Below are positions 28,752-34,274 of a stretch of DNA of 34,274 nt, in pieces. Positions within the stretch are counted from its first letter, which is position 1; every line of letters begins with the position of its first letter. The notes under the pieces are model-generated. The model ran no database searches. It was not told the DNA's origin and was given only the letters and a program-made list of their open reading frames with translations. Made by a program: the position numbers and the translations under genes. Origin of the DNA: an uncultured Roseovarius sp. (GTDB lineage: Bacteria > Pseudomonadota > Alphaproteobacteria > Rhodobacterales > Rhodobacteraceae); NCBI GenBank assembly GCA_937884705.1, contig CAKZYL010000382.1, forward strand, positions 1-34,274, in the 5' to 3' direction.

Positions 28752-29744
28752 ATGCGGATCATCTTTCACATCGGGATGGGGAAGACGGGCACGACCTCTA
28801 TTCAGAACGCCTTGGCGCAGAATGCGGCGGCTCTGGCCCGGCAAAAGGCGCATTATCTTGGCATGTGGTTTGACGGGGTGGATCAGAAGTTTCGCGGGTT
28901 AAAAGGGTTTGGCATGTTCGTCGCCCAAAGCGAAGAGAACCAAAAGCGTCACGCCCAGCACTTTTGGGATCATGTGAATGCCATCGCGAAAGACACCAAG
29001 GCCACGACATTTGTGTTTTCCAATGAAAGCCTCTTTCAGAATGGTCCTCGGCTCGCGCCCTTTTTTGGCGAACTGCAAAACCTGAGCGCTGAGCTGGATG
29101 TCATAGCCTTTGTGCGGGATCCGCGCGCGTGGCTGCCTTCGGCCCACACCCAATGGGCGCTGCGGCATAAAACCAATGAAGGCCCTCTCGAAGATTTCGC
29201 AACGAGTGCCAGGCGGCTCATTAAATTCTATGACGCCTTGCCTTTCTGGATCGAGCAGTTTGGCGACGCCGCACAGATCCGCCATACTGCGCTGGAACAC
29301 GATGTCGTAGCGGATTTCGCTGAGACCACTGGGCTGATCCTCACGCCCCCTGCGACCCGTGCGTTGGAACGCTCAGAACCTGCAGACATCCTGCTTCGGG
29401 CGATGTTCAACAACCGCGTAGAGGGCACCGCCCTGCCCGAGCGCTTCAATCGCGTCATTCGTGACACAGAGGCCAACCCTGTGCCGTCCTTGGAGGACAT
29501 CAAACGCGTCTGCTTCGATCAAAGCGCCGCAGAGACCGTGATTTCCGAAAACGCTGGCCTGTTTGAGTTTTTGCGCGACCGAACGGGCATCGACTTTGTC
29601 AATACCTCTGATGATCCCCCCGCCGAGCCAGACGACGCGGAGCTACAGCGCCGGGTGATTGACTATCTGATTGAGATTACGTTTGACCAAGCGCAGCGAC
29701 TTAAACGCCTTGAACGCCTGGTGAGTGAGCTGCAAAAAGACTGA
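28752..29744 (+). CDS. Sulfotransferase-like P-loop protein
   Basis: 330 aa; MRIIFHIGMGKTGTTSIQNALAQN resembles the 5'-PSB (PAPS phosphosulfate-binding) loop; VIAFVRDPRAWLPSAHTQW resembles the 3'-PB region. Confidence 0.65.
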   Translation: MRIIFHIGMGKTGTTSIQNALAQNAAALARQKAHYLGMWFDGVDQKFRGLKGFGMFVAQSEENQKRHAQHFWDHVNAIAKDTKATTFVFSNESLFQNGPRLAPFFGELQNLSAELDVIAFVRDPRAWLPSAHTQWALRHKTNEGPLEDFATSARRLIKFYDALPFWIEQFGDAAQIRHTALEHDVVADFAETTGLILTPPATRALERSEPADILLRAMFNNRVEGTALPERFNRVIRDTEANPVPSLEDIKRVCFDQSAAETVISENAGLFEFLRDRTGIDFVNTSDDPPAEPDDAELQRRVIDYLIEITFDQAQRLKRLERLVSELQKD

Positions 29745-29822
29745 CAGTTGTCTCGCCTTGGACGGTCTTAACAATACGGATTGTCGGGGTACACGATATG
29801 ACCATGGCAAACGCTTTTTGCC

Positions 29823-32648
29823 CTAAGCCAACCGCGCGATGCTCTCATCCTGCAACAGATGCGGGCAGTGCTTTGATATCCGAGCCATGACACTGGCAAG
29901 CTTCTTTTCTCTACCGAATTTCGCATAGCAAAGCGCGCTTTGCCGAAGGATGCGGGGATGATTGGGAAAGCGGCGCAAAGCGAGGGCGCAGAGTTGCAGC
30001 GCGCGATTTTGCTTGTTCATTTCAAGATAACAGGCCACGGCGTCCGCCAAGCCATGAACATTGTCTGGATGATAGGCCTTGCCGGCTTCCTCGCTGAGAG
30101 TGGCCGCCACTGAGAGATCCCCGGCATCGCGCGCGGTCTTGGCACGGCCCAAGAGATGCTGGCGCCGATGATACCGCTCCTGTGCGAAAACATGGGCGGC
30201 GTGATCCCGCGCCTCTTCCTCACTCACACCCAATGCGCTGGCCAGATGGGTGGGATGCCAAAACCAATCTTCAAACCAGACACGGTGCCTAATGTAGCCT
30301 TTGGTCTCCAGAACCTTCCACACGTCCTTGCGGCTTTGCTCAATGCCGCCGTGCTCAACTGTCAGCAAAGCAAATCGGCATGTGTCAAAATCGACGCCTG
30401 AGAGGATCTCAGCCTCGCTGCCTTCAGTGTCGACGGACATGTAATCCACGACCTCTGGCGCGCTCGCCGAGGCCAGCATTTCGCCCACTGTGCGCCCATA
30501 GACCTCAATGACCTTGCCATCCTCAATCGCAGCGTTTCTTTTGCCCGCGTGAATATCGTCGTCATGGATGAAATCCACCAGACCACCGATCGCGCCCGCA
30601 TCGACAAAGCGCAGTTTGCCGCCGCTCTCGGAGAATGCCGCATTGTTATAGGCGATAGCGCTGCGGTTTTGGCAGATCACTTTGTGCCAGCGGGGATTGG
30701 CCTCAACGATCATGCCGTGCCAGCCCAGCATCCGCTCAAGCAAAAGCGTATTGGAGTTCTCAACCCCGTCATGCCCGCCAATCTCAGCAAAAAAGCCGCC
30801 CGTTTTGAAACGCAGCATCTGCATGACCCAGTTGTCTTGATAGATCTGGGAGTATCGCGGCAAGGACAGGAACCAGACCTCTTCGCCCTTTAGATTTCTG
30901 GGCGATACATCAACCAGGTCCGGCGCGGCTTTGACCTCAAGATCAAGGCGTTTCAGGGAGAGGAAGACCGGTGTTTCGCCTTTGCGCTCGACAGTGATGC
31001 CAAGCTTGAGAGGTGCGTCATAAGCAATTGGTTTGATTTGAAAACTGCGGTGCAAGAGCATGTCGCCAAACTGCAGTTTTAGAAAGAGCGTCGTGTCGGA
31101 CCACATCAGATCAACGCGGGTAAGATCCTCAGCTTTTGCCACTGGCCAATCTGTGTGATCGGGGGCTGCCTCTTTCAGAGCGTCGGCTTGGCGCACGTCA
31201 ACGCTCACCATGTCCTGCAAGGCAACGGTGACAGTGAGATCAGATGCACCATCCCCCTGCAGCGTGATGTTCAAATCAAAAGGAGACGCGCCAAACGGCA
31301 GAGCAAGGTCAACGCGCGCGGACGCAACCTGATCCTTGGTCACGGTCAAGGCAGTCTTGCTGTCGATCTGAATTTTGTCGCCAGACTCGCGGCCCGGCAC
31401 GACCAGACACTCACCCGCCCCGGATGCGTTTTGCGACACCAAGGTGTAACCAAAGATCGTGTCAGCAGACACCGACCAAAGATCGGGCGCAAATCCAGAC
31501 CCGGCCTTTTGCTGACCGATTTGAAATGTCTCAAGCACCCGTGTCTTGGGCAAGTCAGCGTGGCGTTGATGGGCCAGCTTTCGCACCACGTGATAGACGT
31601 CGCGCGGCATCATGCGGAAATCCAGCAAACCGAACGTCTTTTCCTGCTGAAGGTCCCACGGCAGATCAATGAGCTTATACCAGTAACCCCTTGCAATCCT
31701 TTGAGTTTGCGCCATCCACTCCAGCGAAGCACGGGCGAACTCTGATTGCTGGAACTCATCGTTGTAGTGCGGGCCCGACACCTCCAGAGACCGCGCGCCA
31801 TACTCGGTTACCCAGATCTCAAGCCCGTTCAGATCGGCCGCATCATATCTCTCAAAGAAGTCTTCGCAATGCTTTTGCGTGGCAGACAGAAGGGTCTTAT
31901 CCGGACGATGATGAATGCGGAAATAGGGATACGGATGGAACGCGCAGGCATGGAAAAGCGGCAGGATTTCATTGCTGCGGGCGGCCAGGATTTTCGTCAG
32001 ATCTCCCCAAAACTCCGGAATGAAGTAAAAGTGGCTGTGGGGCCCATCGGCGCGATACTTATTGTACTCGGCCGTCTTGGGCAGTCTGTTTGAGAGGGCT
32101 GGTGGGCGGTCGTCATGCCCGACAACCCCATCTTCGGCCATGGCCCCGATACATAAAGTGGCATTGGGCTGAACCTCTTTGATAGCGCGTGCGCCAGGCA
32201 GGAGAATGTGATCGACAAACTCTTCTGGCGTCCAGGGCCGGGCACCATTGTCAGTCTTCACTGAGAGATAGAAATCACTGGCATTGGGTTCGTTCCAAAT
32301 CTCCCAATCCGTGATGGTCGGAAAGCGCTTTGCCACAAGCCTACAGTACCGCGCGAAACGCTCGGACATCGCGGAGGGATCGTGAAAATAGTCTTCGGCG
32401 ACCGTGCTTGAGGGATGCACGAGATAGCCCAGCGGTTTGGCCGAGCCTGGCAGCGCCGCGAGCGCCCGATCAACGCGCGCGCAGGCCTGCGCGTTCAGCT
32501 TGCCATTGCCTTTGGGTTCGATCGCGGCCCAGGTGAGCGAGATCCGCACAGACCGCATGTCGAGCTCACACAGCCGATCCCCCAGCAGGTCCAGAGAGCC
32601 GCTCATCCTTACATGCGTCAGGGCCGGCGCGTTGATGCCAATGATCAT
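29823..32648 (-). CDS. Multidomain protein: clan GH-A glycoside hydrolase-like domain + beta-rich linker + FkbM family methyltransferase + TPR-like C-terminus
   Basis: GH: DWEIWNEPNASDFY and LEIWVTEYGARS. FkbM: YSQIYQDNWVMQMLRFKTGGFFAEIGGHDGVENSNTLLLERMLGWHGMIVEANP and VVDYMSVDTEGSEAEIL. C-terminal RALQLCALALRRFPNHPRILRQSALCYAKFG helical repeat. Start taken at ATG 32648 (MIIGINAPALTH); track ORF opens at 32831. Confidence 0.82.
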   Translation of the reverse strand: MIIGINAPALTHVRMSGSLDLLGDRLCELDMRSVRISLTWAAIEPKGNGKLNAQACARVDRALAALPGSAKPLGYLVHPSSTVAEDYFHDPSAMSERFARYCRLVAKRFPTITDWEIWNEPNASDFYLSVKTDNGARPWTPEEFVDHILLPGARAIKEVQPNATLCIGAMAEDGVVGHDDRPPALSNRLPKTAEYNKYRADGPHSHFYFIPEFWGDLTKILAARSNEILPLFHACAFHPYPYFRIHHRPDKTLLSATQKHCEDFFERYDAADLNGLEIWVTEYGARSLEVSGPHYNDEFQQSEFARASLEWMAQTQRIARGYWYKLIDLPWDLQQEKTFGLLDFRMMPRDVYHVVRKLAHQRHADLPKTRVLETFQIGQQKAGSGFAPDLWSVSADTIFGYTLVSQNASGAGECLVVPGRESGDKIQIDSKTALTVTKDQVASARVDLALPFGASPFDLNITLQGDGASDLTVTVALQDMVSVDVRQADALKEAAPDHTDWPVAKAEDLTRVDLMWSDTTLFLKLQFGDMLLHRSFQIKPIAYDAPLKLGITVERKGETPVFLSLKRLDLEVKAAPDLVDVSPRNLKGEEVWFLSLPRYSQIYQDNWVMQMLRFKTGGFFAEIGGHDGVENSNTLLLERMLGWHGMIVEANPRWHKVICQNRSAIAYNNAAFSESGGKLRFVDAGAIGGLVDFIHDDDIHAGKRNAAIEDGKVIEVYGRTVGEMLASASAPEVVDYMSVDTEGSEAEILSGVDFDTCRFALLTVEHGGIEQSRKDVWKVLETKGYIRHRVWFEDWFWHPTHLASALGVSEEEARDHAAHVFAQERYHRRQHLLGRAKTARDAGDLSVAATLSEEAGKAYHPDNVHGLADAVACYLEMNKQNRALQLCALALRRFPNHPRILRQSALCYAKFGREKKLASVMARISKHCPHLLQDESIARLA

Positions 32649-32769
32649 GAGAGCTTTCGCGTTGTGGTTTTTGGCCTTGTAGCAAAAAGCACCCTCATGG
32701 CAACGCGTTTCCAGATGGGTGCTGGGCTGCTCTTTGTGGGGACAAAGCGGGGGCTGCGCCGATCCGGTG

Positions 32770-33189
32770 TTAGCCAGTATCCGCAACAAGCCCGTGGCTC
32801 TCGATCGCCGCGACGGCTGCGGCCTCATCATTGTCAGAGCTGTCGCCCGTGATCCCTAACGCGCCGATCACAACACCGTCGCGTTTGATCAACACGCCGC
32901 CCGGCACCGGGACCAGATGCCCGTCATTCAACGCATTCATCGCGCTGATGAAATAGGCCTGTTCCTGGGCGCGGTTGAAGAGCGCGTGGGATCCCAGCCC
33001 CATGGCCACGGCACCTTTGGCCTTTCCTTGGGCAATCTCGGCGCGCAGGTTGCTGGTAACATCTTCGCGCTGCAAGGCCACCAGATGCCCACCGGCGTCA
33101 ATCACGGCGATTGTCAAAGGCTTCATATTCCGTGCCCGCCGATAGGTGAGCGCTGCCGCGATCAAGCCGTTGGCCAGGTCCAGGTTCAT
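32770..33189 (-). CDS. HbpS/GlcG-like heme-binding family protein
   Basis: MNLDLANGLIAAALTYRRARNMKPLTIAVIDAGGHLVALQREDVTSNLRAEIAQGKAKGAVAMGLGSHAL...VPVPGGVLIKRDGVVIGALGITGDSSDNDEAAAVAAIES; typical GlcG/HbpS fold. Track ORF to 33591 is extended by a shadow frame of the TRAP gene. Confidence 0.9.
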   Translation of the reverse strand: MNLDLANGLIAAALTYRRARNMKPLTIAVIDAGGHLVALQREDVTSNLRAEIAQGKAKGAVAMGLGSHALFNRAQEQAYFISAMNALNDGHLVPVPGGVLIKRDGVVIGALGITGDSSDNDEAAAVAAIESHGLVADTG

Positions 33190-33242
33190 AAAATGCCTCT
33201 CATACCTTTGATCCGCCGCATGGGGCATGCGGTGCGCCGGGT

Positions 33243-34274
33243 CTACTCGCCGTAAAAATACTCCACCAGGAAGAGCGGAATAGATGGAATGTAGGTGCAC
33301 ATCAACAGCACCGTCAGCAGCACCGCGATGAAGTAGATATTGACCTTGGTCACATCCCAGATATTGGCCCGCGCCACCGCGCAGGCGGTGATCAGAACGC
33401 TGGCCACAGGGGGTGTCTGCTGCCCAATGGCCAGGTTGAGCGTGACGACCAGACCGAAGTGGATCGGGTTGATGCCCACAGCGTTGATCAACGGAATGAC
33501 AATCGGCACGACGAGGATGATGGCCGCCGCTGAATGCAGGAAAAACCCGATGATCAGGAAAAAGAAATTCAGGATCAGCAGCACCAGCCACTTGTTGTCT
33601 GTGATCGCGAGGATGCCCGCGGCCAGTTCCTGAGGGTATTGCGCCCGGGTCAGAAACCCACCCATGACCACGGAGGCCGCCACAAGCAGCATCACCACCG
33701 CCGTCTGCATGCCACCGTCCAGCATGGCGCGTCTAAGGTGTTTGAGATCCACCTGCCGGTACCACAAGCTGATCAGGATCGCGGCGAGCACCGCCAGCCC
33801 GGCTGCCTCGGTCGCGGTCACGTAGCCGCCAAAGATGCCGCCCAGAATGATCACCGGGAGGGCGAAGGTCGGCAGAGCGTCAATCGTCGTGGCCCAGAGC
33901 CTGCGGCCGGAAAATGCCTCTTCCCGAGGCAGGTCATAGCGCCGTGCGAAGTAGTAGGCGACACCCATCAGCCCTGCCGCGCCCATGAGACCCGGAACAA
34001 CGCCCGCCACGAAAAGCTGTTCGACAGAGACATTGGCGGATGTCGCGTAAAGGATCATCGGGATCGATGGCGGGATGATGATGGCCAAAGACGCCGAAGA
34101 AGATGTCACCGCAGCAGACAGTGCCGCCGAATACCCGCGCTTTTTCATTTGCGGGATCATGACGGAGCCCATGGCGGCCACATCGGCCACGGCGGAGCCC
34201 GAAATCTCGGCAAAGAACAGCGACACGCCGATGTTGACATGGGCCAGACCACCGCGCACGAAGCCGATGATCGC
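33243..34274 (-). CDS. TRAP transporter large permease (DctM family), N-terminus outside the window
   Basis: FFAEISGSAVADVAAMGSVMIPQMKKRGYSAALSAAVTSSSASLAIIIPPSIPMILYA...HFGLVVTLNLAIGQQTPPVASVLITACAVA: DctM signatures; frame is open to the window edge. Confidence 0.95.
   Translation of the reverse strand, partial: AIIGFVRGGLAHVNIGVSLFFAEISGSAVADVAAMGSVMIPQMKKRGYSAALSAAVTSSSASLAIIIPPSIPMILYATSANVSVEQLFVAGVVPGLMGAAGLMGVAYYFARRYDLPREEAFSGRRLWATTIDALPTFALPVIILGGIFGGYVTATEAAGLAVLAAILISLWYRQVDLKHLRRAMLDGGMQTAVVMLLVAASVVMGGFLTRAQYPQELAAGILAITDNKWLVLLILNFFFLIIGFFLHSAAAIILVVPIVIPLINAVGINPIHFGLVVTLNLAIGQQTPPVASVLITACAVARANIWDVTKVNIYFIAVLLTVLLMCTYIPSIPLFLVEYFYGE

Noticed and set aside
33190-33591. N-terminal extension of the 273-aa ORF at 32770..33591
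   Set aside because: The extension is an alternate-frame reading of the TRAP permease gene; the HbpS/GlcG domain begins at ATG 33189.
1-34274. CRISPR arrays, tRNA/rRNA genes, transposases or prophage genes
   Set aside because: No regularly spaced repeats, tRNA-like cloverleaf, rRNA sequence or mobile-element protein was recognised by eye; a tRNAscan/ISfinder run would be needed to be certain.

Overview
The window looks like alphaproteobacterial (Roseobacter/Rhodobacteraceae-like) chromosome. No rRNA, tRNA, CRISPR array or transposase was recognised. From left to right it contains: (i) the 5' part of uvrA (-), with a GAAC-N7-GAAC alphaproteobacterial SOS box upstream; (ii) lpdA, a DUF924 protein, an MFS transporter, queA and a giant AsmA/DUF3971-like protein, all on -; (iii) a bcp-type peroxiredoxin, then an overlapping M23 peptidase/bactofilin pair (+), closed by a clear hairpin terminator; (iv) a small catabolic module: TauD-like dioxygenase, luciferase-like monooxygenase, divergent LysR regulator with a T-N11-A operator, and an agmatinase-family ureohydrolase; (v) a probable (R)-sulfolactate utilisation operon, suyA-suyB-Ldh/ComC-like (-), with a divergent GntR/HutC regulator and a perfect 9-2-9 inverted repeat between them; (vi) a surface-polysaccharide locus: GT2, RgpF-like protein, rmlA-rmlD-rmlB without rmlC, a GT4-RgpF fusion, a sulfotransferase-like protein, and a ~941-aa protein that appears to fuse a clan GH-A glycosidase-like domain to an FkbM methyltransferase and a TPR-like tail; (vii) an HbpS/GlcG-like protein and a truncated TRAP large permease. 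The most novel item is the GH/FkbM/TPR fusion inside the putative sulfated-rhamnose polysaccharide locus. The best supported pathway-level item is the SuyAB operon with its operator. All calls come from reading motifs and translations; no database search was run.
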